A stretch of 64,000 nucleotides of DNA. It comes from JAAYED01 sp040772225. GTDB lineage: Bacteria; Chloroflexota; Anaerolineae; UBA1429. The notes under the pieces were generated by a model. The model had not been told where the DNA came from and made no database searches. It worked only from the letters and a program-made list of their open reading frames with translations. Below, piece by piece: positions 8,663-16,259 of the stretch; the stretch's first letter is position 1; every line of letters begins with the position of its first letter. The translations under genes were made by a program, and so were the position numbers. The stretch covers positions 558,001 through 622,000 of the forward strand of contig JAXGYO010000003.1 of NCBI GenBank assembly GCA_040772225.1, read 5' to 3'.

Positions 8663-9687
8663 GGCATCACCTCACGGAAGCGGGCCAGCACCTGCTCGCG
8701 TGTCGCGGTGCCTGTGGTTCCCAGTTGCTGGATGGTGATCGACGCGACCAGGTTGGCGATCTCTGCGGCTTCAACAGGGGTGGCCCCGGCGCAGAGCGCG
8801 GTCACGATCGCGGCCATGGCGCTGTCGCCCGCGCCGACGATGTCGATGGGCCCCGTGACAGGGGGCGCCGGCACGTGAGTCACCTGGCCGTCATCGACAA
8901 CGATCACGCCCCGCTCGCCCACGGTGACAAACACGGGACGCCCCGCGCGGTCATGGAGCGCCAGGCCACAAGCCGCTGCCTCGTCCAGTGTGGGCGGCTT
9001 CTCGGGGGCATGGCCGTGCAGGGCCATCCAGGCCTCGCGCTCGTTGGGTTTGAGGATCAGTTCCCTGTAAGCTCCGATGCGCATCCGCGAGTCCACGGCG
9101 ATGGGTTTGCCCGGCAGGGCGGACGCCAGCGCACTGAGCGCACCGCGAACGGCGCAGGTGATCGTCCCACAGTCCTTTTCCGGTACCTGATCGGCGACGA
9201 TGATGCCATCGACCTGTGGCGCCAGTGCGCGCAGAGCCTCGACCAGGCGCTCCTGCAGGGCGAGCGGGGTGGCGCTGCGGTTCTTGATGTCCTGGCGCTC
9301 GGTCTCGCGCTCAGATCCGTCAGGCTGCACCTCCATCGGCTTGGTGTAGGTGGGCGTGAGGCGCTCCGGCGTCTGGATCATCGCCGAGGTGTTCACGCCG
9401 TTCCTCTCCAGGGCGCGCAGCAGCTCGTAACCCATCCCGTCCTGCCCGATAATGCCCAGCGCGGTGACTTGCACGCCCAGCGCACGGAGGTTGTTGGTCA
9501 CCGTGCCCGCCGCGCCAGGGCTGTTACGCACATCGACGACCTGGTGCGCGGTGCGTCCGGTCTCCAGCGAGCGCTCGGCCAGGGCGGGATCGATGATCAG
9601 ATAGCGATCCAGAAAATAGTCCCCCACGACCAGGATGCGCAGGCCGGCAAAGCGGTCCAGCAGCGCCTGCAGCCTGCGCTCATCCAT
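8659..9687 (-). CDS. PfkB family sugar kinase, RfaE/HldE kinase-domain-like
   Basis: A 342-residue ribokinase-fold kinase. The N-terminus RILVVGDYFLDRYL and the PGAAGTVTNNLRALG segment resemble the heptose-7-phosphate kinase domain of HldE/RfaE; the C-terminal anion-hole/catalytic motif is DIVGAGDSAMAA. ATG at 9687 overlaps the previous gene by 8 bp (stop at 9680), so the two are translationally coupled. The cytidylyltransferase half of HldE is absent. With a HAD phosphatase two genes upstream, a sugar-phosphate phosphorylation/dephosphorylation sequence can be inferred, but the sugar is unknown. Confidence 0.82.
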   Translation of the reverse strand: MDERRLQALLDRFAGLRILVVGDYFLDRYLIIDPALAERSLETGRTAHQVVDVRNSPGAAGTVTNNLRALGVQVTALGIIGQDGMGYELLRALERNGVNTSAMIQTPERLTPTYTKPMEVQPDGSERETERQDIKNRSATPLALQERLVEALRALAPQVDGIIVADQVPEKDCGTITCAVRGALSALASALPGKPIAVDSRMRIGAYRELILKPNEREAWMALHGHAPEKPPTLDEAAACGLALHDRAGRPVFVTVGERGVIVVDDGQVTHVPAPPVTGPIDIVGAGDSAMAAIVTALCAGATPVEAAEIANLVASITIQQLGTTGTATREQVLARFREVMP

Positions 9688-10666
9688 GGGGGGCTTCCTC
9701 AGCCAGGCCGTCCAGGATGAGCCGGTAGAGTATCGGCACCGTGACGCGGTGATCCGCGCGCACGTAATGGCTCTCGCCGCCGTCCTGCACCGTGCGCACC
9801 AGGATGGTCTTGAGGGGGCGGAAGTAATAGGCAGGCTGGCTCTTGTCCGGGGTGTGATGCGCATCGGGCCCCAGATCCTGCAGATCGAACACAGCGGTGG
9901 TGAACAGGTTGATCTGCTCGCCGCGCTGGTGGGCGACGTTGCGGGCCATGGCCAGTGCCTTCAGGTAGACCTCGGGGCCCATCACGGCGGTGCCATAGTT
10001 GAGCAGCACGCCGCCCTGCAGCCGGGTGACCGTCTGGGTGAACACCAAAAAGTCGCGATAGCTGGCCGCGCCCCATGCGGCGCCGTCGCAGTTGGGGTGT
10101 TCGTGGATGATGTCGTTGCCGATGCCCACGTGCACCGTGACGGGCACCCCCGCCCGGTAAGCCGCGGCCAGGATGCTCAGTTCGCCATGAGGGAACCCGG
10201 ACTCGGCGATCCAGCGGCCGATGGCCTCGCCGGCGCCCATGCCCTGCGCGATCCCTTCGCGTACCACGTCGTTGAGATAGCCGGTCTCCTCCCAGAGTCC
10301 GAACTGCCCCTCGGAGATGTATCGCGCCACGCTCTCTGTGGTGGCGCCGATGCGTGCCAGCTCATAGTCATGGATGGTAACGGCGCCATTGCAGCCGATG
10401 TGGGTGATGATGCCGCGCTGCACCAGATCGATGATGAAACGCGAGAGCCCGACCTTGATCAGGTGGGCGCCCATCATCAGGATCACCGGGCGGCCGGCGC
10501 GGTGCGCCGCCAGCACGCGATCGGCCAGTATGTTCAGAGCATCACCCTGATACTCGCCGGCGGGAGGCGCATCCAACTCCAGCACTTCGTCCAGATGCAT
10601 GTCGTGGATGCGTTTCTCCAGCGGGAGTAATCTGAGCCGGCTGCGGTCGAATGTCTCGTATGGCAT
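9680..10666 (-). CDS. Conserved protein of unknown function (kinase/HAD-associated)
   Basis: A 328-residue soluble protein I cannot assign to a characterised family. Striking segments are ILMMGAHLIKVGLSRFIIDL, HIGCNGAVTIHDYELA, TVHVGIGNDIIHEHPN, GGVLLNYGTAVMGPEVYLKA and TILVRTVQDGGESHYV. They suggest an alpha/beta fold with glycine-rich ligand loops; a distant similarity to deoxyhypusine-synthase-type NAD folds is possible but only an impression. ATG at 10666 follows GGAGG by 5 nt. It sits between a HAD phosphatase gene and a PfkB kinase gene and overlaps the latter, so it probably acts on the same sugar derivative. Confidence 0.7.
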   Translation of the reverse strand: MPYETFDRSRLRLLPLEKRIHDMHLDEVLELDAPPAGEYQGDALNILADRVLAAHRAGRPVILMMGAHLIKVGLSRFIIDLVQRGIITHIGCNGAVTIHDYELARIGATTESVARYISEGQFGLWEETGYLNDVVREGIAQGMGAGEAIGRWIAESGFPHGELSILAAAYRAGVPVTVHVGIGNDIIHEHPNCDGAAWGAASYRDFLVFTQTVTRLQGGVLLNYGTAVMGPEVYLKALAMARNVAHQRGEQINLFTTAVFDLQDLGPDAHHTPDKSQPAYYFRPLKTILVRTVQDGGESHYVRADHRVTVPILYRLILDGLAEEAPHG

Positions 10667-10684
10667 AGCCACCTCCTCGGCGCC

Positions 10685-11536
10685 TCAGGCGCCCTCTGCA
10701 AACACATGCTCGAGCAACAGAGCGTGCTCGGAAAGATCAGGAACGATAATATGAGCGCCGGCGGCGATCAGCCGCTCCCGCTTGCCAGTATCCAGCCTGC
10801 CGGGCCGCTGCTCGTCGCTGGCGACGCCGATGGTGACGCCGCCTACGCGTGCCACCGCGGCGATCTCCACCGGGCCGTCGCCGATGCACAGCATCTGGTG
10901 CCCCCGGTAGACTCTTTCGCGTATCAGCCGGTCCACCAGCAGGTCCTTGGTGAACAAGCCCGGTGACGGGACGGCGCCCGCGATCCCCAGCGCAAAGTAG
11001 CCAGTCAGCCCCAGCAGATCCGCCTCCAGCACCACCTGGTCGTGATCGGTGCCGCTGGCCAGGAACAGGGCGATGCCGCGCATGCGCAGGCCCTCCAGCA
11101 GGTCGCGTGCGCCGGGCAGGAGATAGCGCTCCGCAGGTGCCTCGCCGCTGGCCAGGGCGCGCCGGCGCTCGTCGATGACCCTCGCCAGGTCTGAGCGATA
11201 CCGCTCCATGCAGGCCTCGGTGCTGGGAGGCGTCCCTCCCCGGCTCGCCACCGCCTCGCGAAAGGCATCCATCTGATGCGCCGTGGGCTGGCCGGTAGTC
11301 CGGTCGATCATGGCCATGATCTCTGCCCGCAGCGCCTCGGCGCTTTCGCCGGTCTTGAGGGCCAGCAGGTCGTTCACCATCCGGCCGGCCATCACATCCT
11401 GCCAGCCGGCGCGGATCAGCGACAGCGTCCCATCGAAATCCAGCAGCGCCATGCGCAGCCGCGTCGGACGGGTCACGGGCCGCACGATCTCCACAGAGGT
11501 GCCTGGCAGCAAGCTCGTAGAAGTCGTGGTCTGCAT
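10685..11536 (-). CDS. HAD superfamily hydrolase (phosphatase)
   Basis: A 283-residue HAD phosphatase. Motif I is ALLDFDGTLSLIR (nucleophile Asp in DFDGT), motif II ALFLASGTDHDQV, and the acidic motif IV region MLCIGDGPVEIAAVARVGG. The helical cap lies between motifs I and II, like phosphoglycolate-phosphatase-type enzymes. No strong ribosome site precedes the ATG. The upstream BNR gene stops 9 bp before this gene and the unknown gene starts 18 bp after it, so co-transcription is likely. Confidence 0.82.
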   Translation of the reverse strand: MQTTTSTSLLPGTSVEIVRPVTRPTRLRMALLDFDGTLSLIRAGWQDVMAGRMVNDLLALKTGESAEALRAEIMAMIDRTTGQPTAHQMDAFREAVASRGGTPPSTEACMERYRSDLARVIDERRRALASGEAPAERYLLPGARDLLEGLRMRGIALFLASGTDHDQVVLEADLLGLTGYFALGIAGAVPSPGLFTKDLLVDRLIRERVYRGHQMLCIGDGPVEIAAVARVGGVTIGVASDEQRPGRLDTGKRERLIAAGAHIIVPDLSEHALLLEHVFAEGA

Positions 11537-11544
11537 GAGCGCTC

Positions 11545-12648
11545 TCAGGGGCGCCAGAGCGTGGCAGCGATATAGGCCGCCCCGCCCGGGCTATCGTTAT
11601 AGTAGTAGACGGTAACCAGGGTACCATCGGGGCGCTGCAGGGTGCGGGTGTATCCCAGGTCGTGGCTGCCGCCATCGTCGCGCAGGATGATCTCTTTTCC
11701 CCAGCTATTCCCATCATCGGCGCTGAGGCGCGCGCGGATGCCATAGGGTGCGGCGCGATAGCCATAGGTCAGGCACAGGCGCCCGTCCTGGAGAAGCACC
11801 AGCGCGGGCGGATTGCCGCCCTGGCCCGTGTCCGGCACGGGCCGGCATACGTGCTGCCAGGTGAGGGCGTCATCGTCCGAGCGGTAGAGGTCGATCCAGT
11901 GCTGGCCCCGGTCAAACTCGCCCGCCTCGTGGCAGCGCACCGCAGTCAGCAGCGCCCCTCCAGGCAACCGCACGCTGGAGGGCATGATGGCATAGCCCGT
12001 CGGGGGCTGCACGACCCAGGAGCGGAGGGCCCAGCTGCGTCCGCCATCGACGGTGCGTGCGCAGAATACCCCCTTGCCTTCGCCGCCATCCTCGCGGGAG
12101 GCCGTCAGCAGGAGCGAGCAGGTGTCGCGATCGGAGATCACGGGATCGGTACGGGCCTCGATACCGGCCTGTCCAAAGCGAGGCAGCCAGAAGGGGCCCT
12201 GCCAGGTGCGGCAGCGGTCGACGGAGGTGTAGAACCAGGACCGCGTGCCCGCGCCCAGGCCGGTGCGTGCGCAAAGGATCGCCAGTTGTTCCCGCGAGAA
12301 ATCGATGGGCTGCGCGACCGGAGTGGGCTGGGGCTGCAGGCCCTCTTCCAGCGCTTGCGCCAGCCGCAGTTCAGGCTGCATGTGTTCGTCGGAGGAGAGC
12401 GCGCGGCTGCCCGGAGCCGACGCGTGCATAGGTTCCACCTGCCAGGTGGCGCCGCCGTCCAGGCTGCGGGCCTGCATTGTCGTGAACGGGCGCCGGCTGT
12501 CGCGGGCGTGAAAGCGACCCTCAGGCAGCGGATAGCCGACTGTGAACCCCACCACCAACTCATCGCCCCAACCCCATAGCCCGTAATTTGCGGGCCAGGC
12601 GGCGTAGCGCTCTCGGTTGCGATACACGGGCACGTGCTGAATATCCAT
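11545..12648 (-). CDS. BNR/Asp-box repeat sialidase-like protein
   Basis: A 367-residue six-bladed beta-propeller protein of the exo-alpha-sialidase superfamily. Asp-box-like repeats (SxDxGxTW) are visible as SLDGGATW, TVDGGRSW, SDDDALTW and SADDGNSW. No signal peptide is seen, so it is probably cytoplasmic, unlike secreted sialidases. The ATG at 12648 has GGGAGG about 6 nt upstream; a longer frame to 12801 lacks a ribosome site. Catalytic arginines were not traced, so enzymatic activity is not claimed. It heads the HAD/unknown/PfkB group. Confidence 0.75.
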   Translation of the reverse strand: MDIQHVPVYRNRERYAAWPANYGLWGWGDELVVGFTVGYPLPEGRFHARDSRRPFTTMQARSLDGGATWQVEPMHASAPGSRALSSDEHMQPELRLAQALEEGLQPQPTPVAQPIDFSREQLAILCARTGLGAGTRSWFYTSVDRCRTWQGPFWLPRFGQAGIEARTDPVISDRDTCSLLLTASREDGGEGKGVFCARTVDGGRSWALRSWVVQPPTGYAIMPSSVRLPGGALLTAVRCHEAGEFDRGQHWIDLYRSDDDALTWQHVCRPVPDTGQGGNPPALVLLQDGRLCLTYGYRAAPYGIRARLSADDGNSWGKEIILRDDGGSHDLGYTRTLQRPDGTLVTVYYYNDSPGGAAYIAATLWRP

Positions 12649-12715
12649 TGGCTCCCTCCCGGGCGTCATTCTACTGCGCAGAGCCTGCAGTTGCCAGTGG
12701 GCGGCATCGGTGAGA

Positions 12716-12745
12716 TTTGGGATATTTGGGATAAAACTTGGGATA
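12716..12745 (-). repeat. Three direct TATCCCAA repeats upstream of the BNR gene
   Basis: TTTGGGATA occurs at 12716 and 12725 and TTGGGATA at 12738 (plus-strand reading). On the minus strand this is a triple TATCCCAA array 70-100 bp ahead of the BNR gene start. It could be an operator; no regulator gene is adjacent. Confidence 0.35.
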
Positions 12746-12767
12746 ACGCGACGATCGCGGGGCATTA

Positions 12768-12795
12768 CCTGCGCTGGCAGTTGCGCCAGCGCAGG
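12768..12795 (-). terminator. 11-bp perfect hairpin after the rhodanese gene
   Basis: CCTGCGCTGGC (12768-12778) and GCCAGCGCAGG (12785-12795) are exact complements with a 6-nt loop, 28 bp past the rhodanese stop. There is no T-run. It probably marks the 3' end of the 15808-12823 operon. Confidence 0.5.
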
Positions 12796-12822
12796 GCACA
12801 TGCCTGGTCGTGCAATCGTTGG

Positions 12823-13305
12823 CTAGGGCTGGGGAGCGATGGGCAATCCCGCGTCGATCCAGCCCTGCAGCCCGCCTCTGAGCAAACGAGCCGGCTTTGG
12901 GTCGAGGCCCGCTTCGATCAGGGACAGCGCCACCCGGGCGCTGCTGGCCTCGTCCGGTCAAGTGCAATAAAAGAGGAGGAGCCGATCCTCGGGGAACTCG
13001 GCGAGTCGGGACACGGCCTCCGATTCGGGCAGGGAGATGGCGCCCTGGGCGTGGCCGGCTTCATAGGCGCCGGAGATGCGCACGTCATAGAGCACGGCCT
13101 CGTCCGATTGCAGCGAGGCGTAGGCCGCCTGCGGGCTCATGCGAGGCAGCGTGGCGGCCGTGGGCTTTGACGTAGCGTCGCGACCCGACAGCAGCAACGC
13201 CAGCACCGCCGCGATCACGATCACCGCTACGCCGCCAGTCCACAGGAGTGTCGCTCTCCTGCGCCTGGCCCGTGCAGCTTCTGCCCTCTGTTGTCTGCTG
13301 TTCAC
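12823..13305 (-). CDS. Membrane-anchored rhodanese-like protein with in-frame TGA (candidate selenoprotein)
   Basis: Read through one TGA (12958-12960, codon 116), this is a 160-residue protein: an Arg-rich N-terminus, one membrane helix (about residues 22-41, C-terminus predicted outside), then a complete rhodanese domain. Before the TGA it reads LYDVRISGAYEAGHAQGAIS and LLLFYCT; after it, PDEASSARVALSLIEAGL and LLRGGLQGWIDAGLPI, the normal end of the fold. The TGA stands where related rhodaneses, as I recall, have YCxC-P-[DN]-E, giving C-T-U. A perfect 7-bp hairpin (12925-12943, loop CGGGT) starts 14 nt downstream. Start is GTG at 13305, 22 bp after the nucleoside kinase stop. The alternative is a nonsense mutation or base-call error. 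Confidence 0.7.
12925..12943 (-). promoter_or_regulatory. Candidate bacterial SECIS hairpin (rhodanese)
   Basis: On the minus strand CAGCGCC, loop CGGGT, GGCGCTG forms a 7-bp perfect stem. The apical loop begins 21 nt after the in-frame TGA and has G at its second position. This meets the published bacterial SECIS rules: loop 16-37 nt from UGA, small loop, G in the first two loop bases. The same bases encode Ser-Ala-Arg-Val-Ala-Leu, so chance pairing in GC-rich codons is possible. Confidence 0.55.
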
Positions 13306-13327
13306 CCTGTCGATTCCACCCGCGTGC

Positions 13328-14668
13328 TCAGTAACTGTAGATGCTGCCGCCGATGAACTCGCGCAGGAGCGAGTCGCCGGGGATTGGGGACTCGTCGGTG
13401 ACCGGCGTCACAGATGCCAATAGATCCCGTATCCGCAGTGAGCGCTCATAGGCATCGGTGCGCAACGGATCATCGCGATACTGCCCGGCCCAGCCCTGGA
13501 AAGCATCAAAGAGCCGGGCCCGCATCACGGGAAGCTCGTAAGGCAGCCCGCTGTTGACGATATAGTCGGTAGTATTGGCATAAGGAATGATGTTCCGCAT
13601 TTCGCTGGAGCGCACATAGTGCCAGTGTTCCAGCGTGCGCTGCGGGTCATAGGCGCGGTGCGAGGCGTCGCGCTGCATGCGCCGCATCAGGCGCAGGTCC
13701 GTCCAGCGGACGTAGCGGCCATCGGGGCCCTTCATCTGGAGCAGCGGCTCGATGTATAGCGTAAAGCGGTGCTCCGGATCGATCCCCTCCATCATGGGGC
13801 CATAGAGGCCGTGCAGGCTGTCGATGAGGATAATGTCATCGGGGCCGATCTGCATGGGGGTCTGATCCAGCTGCCGCCTGCCCGTCTTGAAGTCATAGTA
13901 AGGGATCCGAACCGTGTCGCCGGCGATCAGGGCTTTGAGGTGCTCGTTGATCAGGGCGAGATCGAGCGCCTGGGGCGTCTCATAATCATAGTCGCCGAAC
14001 TCGTCCACCGGGTGCTCTTCGAGGTCGTAAAAGTAGTGATCGACCGTGAGAGGCACCAGCCTGAGGCCCATCTCTGTCAGCAGGTTGCTGAGCTTGATCG
14101 TGGTGGTGGTCTTGCCGGAGGAAGAGGGGCCGGCGACGACCGCCAGGCGAATCTCGCCCCGCCGCTCGTGGATCATGTCCGCAGCGAGCGCGATATCGGC
14201 CTTGTAGGCAGCGTCGGACTCTGTAACGATGTCCGCGAACTCGCCCCGCGCGATGCGCTCATTTAGCTGTTCTACGGTCTGCACGCCATGATCGATGCTC
14301 CAGTTGAGCACCTCATAGATCTTGCGCCAGGGGATGTTCTGACGGGCCAGCGCCTCGTGCCTTTGTCGCTGCTGGCGGCGGCGGGCGCGCTCGTCGCGGT
14401 AGAGGATATAGGCCTTGGCGGTGCGCGCGTGGCCGTTCTTGATCAAGACGGTCTCGACGATGTCCTGAATCTCCTCCACGTGAGGGAGAACACCTTCAGG
14501 CGTCTGAGTTTCCAACTGGGCGACGACCCTGGCGGCCAGATCCTCGGCCACCGCGCGGTCTCGCCCGCCTACGGAAACGGCGGCGCGATAGATCGCGTTG
14601 GTGATACGGTCCTGGTTAAAGGGGACAACAGCCCCGGTACGTTTGATTACGGAAGTGATCGGCGCCAT
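13328..14668 (-). CDS. ATP-cone / uridine-kinase-like nucleoside kinase
   Basis: A 446-residue fusion. Residues 1-95 form an ATP-cone (KRTGAVVPFNQDRITNAIYR, ending KNGHARTAKAYILYRDER), the nucleotide-sensing domain of NrdD/NrdR. The rest is a P-loop kinase of the uridine kinase/phosphoribulokinase family, with Walker A GPSSSGKTTT near residue 180, a substrate region VDHYFYDLEEHP and IILIDSLHGLYGP. It probably phosphorylates a nucleoside in the cytoplasm, with allosteric control by ATP/dATP inferred from the cone. ATG at 14668 has AGGAG 8 nt upstream. It lies between the two candidate selenoprotein genes on the same strand. Confidence 0.85.
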   Translation of the reverse strand: MAPITSVIKRTGAVVPFNQDRITNAIYRAAVSVGGRDRAVAEDLAARVVAQLETQTPEGVLPHVEEIQDIVETVLIKNGHARTAKAYILYRDERARRRQQRQRHEALARQNIPWRKIYEVLNWSIDHGVQTVEQLNERIARGEFADIVTESDAAYKADIALAADMIHERRGEIRLAVVAGPSSSGKTTTTIKLSNLLTEMGLRLVPLTVDHYFYDLEEHPVDEFGDYDYETPQALDLALINEHLKALIAGDTVRIPYYDFKTGRRQLDQTPMQIGPDDIILIDSLHGLYGPMMEGIDPEHRFTLYIEPLLQMKGPDGRYVRWTDLRLMRRMQRDASHRAYDPQRTLEHWHYVRSSEMRNIIPYANTTDYIVNSGLPYELPVMRARLFDAFQGWAGQYRDDPLRTDAYERSLRIRDLLASVTPVTDESPIPGDSLLREFIGGSIYSY

Positions 14669-14749
14669 ACGTATAACTCCTGTGTACAGCAGACGATGCT
14701 GCCCCGGCACGCCATCGTGGCGCGCGCAGTGCTCATTCCGGAACGTCCG

Positions 14750-15808
14750 CTACTCGGGGTATTCGCCATAGTAGCGCTGGACGAGTTCTTTGATCTCTGG
14801 GTTGTCAGCGACATCCGGTCGCATGTATAGAATCTGGTGCTGTTTGAGGGCATACCCGTCTTCGGATGGCTTCAGGTCGAGCCTTCCCAACCACTCGCCA
14901 TCGTAGCCTGCCTGCACGAAAACAGTGTCCCCGGTGGTCTGTGCCTCGGTGAGCACATAGCGCTCGTTACCGCCCACGATCACGTCGATGCCTGGCACGC
15001 CGTAAGCGAGGGAGGCGGCATCCTGTGACCCCATCCGGGCCAACACCACAATCAGGTCGACCTGGGAGTCGATCTCAGAGATGTATCCGCTGAGCGTCTG
15101 CTTCGCCTCGAGGATCGTGACGCCAGGCCAGGAAGATTCGAGTCCTTGAAGTGCGGAGGCATCGGTAATACCGATCACACCAAAGCGCACGCCCCCACGC
15201 TCGATGATGGCGTAGGGCTCCAGCACGGGCTCGCCCGATACGCTGTCCACCATATTGGCCGATAGGACTGGAAACGTTGCTTCGCCGATACGCTGGCGCA
15301 GCACCTCAGGCCCTTTCATCAGTTCACCGGTGCCAACACCCAGGGCATCGTACCCCATGGCATTCATGGCGTGAACGATAACGCGTCCCTCACTGCGCAG
15401 AGAGAGCGGGTCTCCCATCAGTGTGTTGCCCGAGTCGACCACCAGCAAGGCACCCTCGACGCTGTCGCGTGTCTGCTCAATCAGGCTGGCCCGCCGGGCC
15501 AACCCACCCATGGGCACGCCTCAACCGCAGGGGTCTACTTTGCCATGCACATCGTTCGTCAGGAGGATCGTGACGGTCTCTGCGCCGGGCGCAGCAGGTC
15601 CGCCCTGGTCTGGTCCGGGATTGGCAGGCGAGGTGGTTGTTGCCGGTGGCACGGTTTGCGGCAGTGCGGTCTCGGGAAGGCGGGCGGTGCGCTCCTCTGG
15701 AACACTCTGGGGCGTGCGGGCGGCAGGGGTCCCCATGTCGCAGCCGGCGAGTAATGCTATGGCAAACAGCGCAACCAGGAGGACGAGGAAAGTGCTCCGG
15801 TGTTGCAT
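14750..15808 (-). CDS. UshA/5'-nucleotidase-like lipoprotein with in-frame TGA (candidate selenoprotein)
   Basis: Read through one TGA (15521-15523, codon 96), this is a 352-residue lipoprotein of the calcineurin-like/5'-nucleotidase fold. The start at 15808 gives a signal peptide with lipobox LLAGC (Cys23), then a Pro/Thr linker. Motif I reads TILLTNDVHGKVDPCG, then the TGA, then GVPMGGLARRASLIEQ. Relatives I recall have PCGC...GGLARR, so the TGA replaces the second Cys (C-G-U). Later metal motifs are degenerate: GTGEL for GNHE and GGNER for GGHTH. A perfect 9-bp hairpin with loop GGC follows. AAGGAG lies 3 nt before the ATG and a consensus-like promoter lies at 15892-15919. The alternative is a split pseudogene. 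Confidence 0.75.
15477..15518 (-). promoter_or_regulatory. Candidate bacterial SECIS hairpin (UshA-like gene)
   Basis: On the minus strand, 16 nt after the in-frame TGA, GGTTGGCCC, loop GGC, GGGCCAGCC forms a 9-bp stem (one G-U pair; roughly 15484-15504). The apical loop starts 25 nt after the TGA and its first base is G, within the published bacterial SECIS constraints. The outlined interval includes the linker bases. Confidence 0.6.
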
Positions 15809-15891
15809 AGTCTCCTTGATCGTTTCGTCCATCCTTGCCGGGGCCTTCACAATGACAGGGCCTCGGATGGACATAACAGTAATGTCCCCTC

Positions 15892-15919
15892 ATTATAAGG
15901 CCGAGGGCGTAGCTGTCAA
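15892..15919 (-). promoter_or_regulatory. Sigma-70-type promoter of the selenoprotein-candidate operon
   Basis: On the minus strand TTGACA (15914-15919), a 16-bp spacer and TATAAT (15892-15897) match both consensus hexamers. Transcription would begin near 15885. This favours translation starts downstream of the in-frame ATG at 15874 and supports the ATG at 15808. Confidence 0.75.
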
Positions 15920-15963
15920 CTTTTCGGGCAACACCGGTTTCTAAGCGGCTATGCCAGACAGGA

Positions 15964-15992
15964 TTGACAGCTTCTGCCCGCTCTGCTATACT
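15964..15992 (+). promoter_or_regulatory. Promoter of the tRNA-Ser(UGA) gene
   Basis: TTGACA (15964-15969), 17-bp spacer, TATACT (15987-15992) with an extended -10 TGC. The tRNA starts 38 bp later. Confidence 0.8.
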
Positions 15993-16029
15993 GGCCGCCG
16001 TCGGATGGAGAGGCGCCATCTACAGCTGT

Positions 16030-16112
16030 GGAGGGATGGCAGAGTGGTTTATTGCGGCGGTCTTGAAAACCGTTGATCGCAAGATCCGGGGGTTCGAATC
16101 CCTCTCCCTCCG
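16030..16112 (+). tRNA. tRNA-Ser (anticodon TGA)
   Basis: An 83-nt class II tRNA. The acceptor stem GGAGGGA pairs with TCCCTCC, discriminator G; the anticodon loop is CTTGAAA with TGA at 16064-16066; a long variable arm follows; the T-loop is GGTTCGAATCC. It reads UCA serine codons. It is not a tRNA-Sec, which would carry TCA. Confidence 0.95.
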
Positions 16113-16132
16113 CCTCTCGGTCTGTGTTCGTG

Positions 16133-16221
16133 GGGGAGGTGCCGGAGTGGACGATCGGGGCCGCCTGCTAAGTGGTTGCAGGGGTAACTCTCTGCCCAGG
16201 GTTCGAATCCCTGCCTCCCCG
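16133..16221 (+). tRNA. tRNA-Ser (anticodon GCT)
   Basis: An 89-nt class II tRNA with acceptor GGGGAGG/CCTCCCC, discriminator G, anticodon loop CTGCTAA (GCT at 16167-16169), long variable arm and T-loop GGTTCGAATCC. It reads AGC/AGU serine codons and lies 20 bp after the first tRNA-Ser, so they may be co-transcribed. Confidence 0.93.
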
Positions 16222-16259
16222 CTGTGATAGAGTGCCTGGCCTGGAGGGCGTGCGGTGAT

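Noticed and set aside
12823..15808. A variant genetic code (TGA read as Trp) explaining the two internal TGAs
   Set aside because: Many genes in the window end in TGA with correct C-termini, and prfA/prmC are standard; only two Cys-site TGAs are read through.
16030..16112. Possible tRNA-Sec near the selenoprotein candidates
   Set aside because: The anticodon is TGA (reads UCA), not TCA, and the acceptor/T arms are ordinary for tRNA-Ser.
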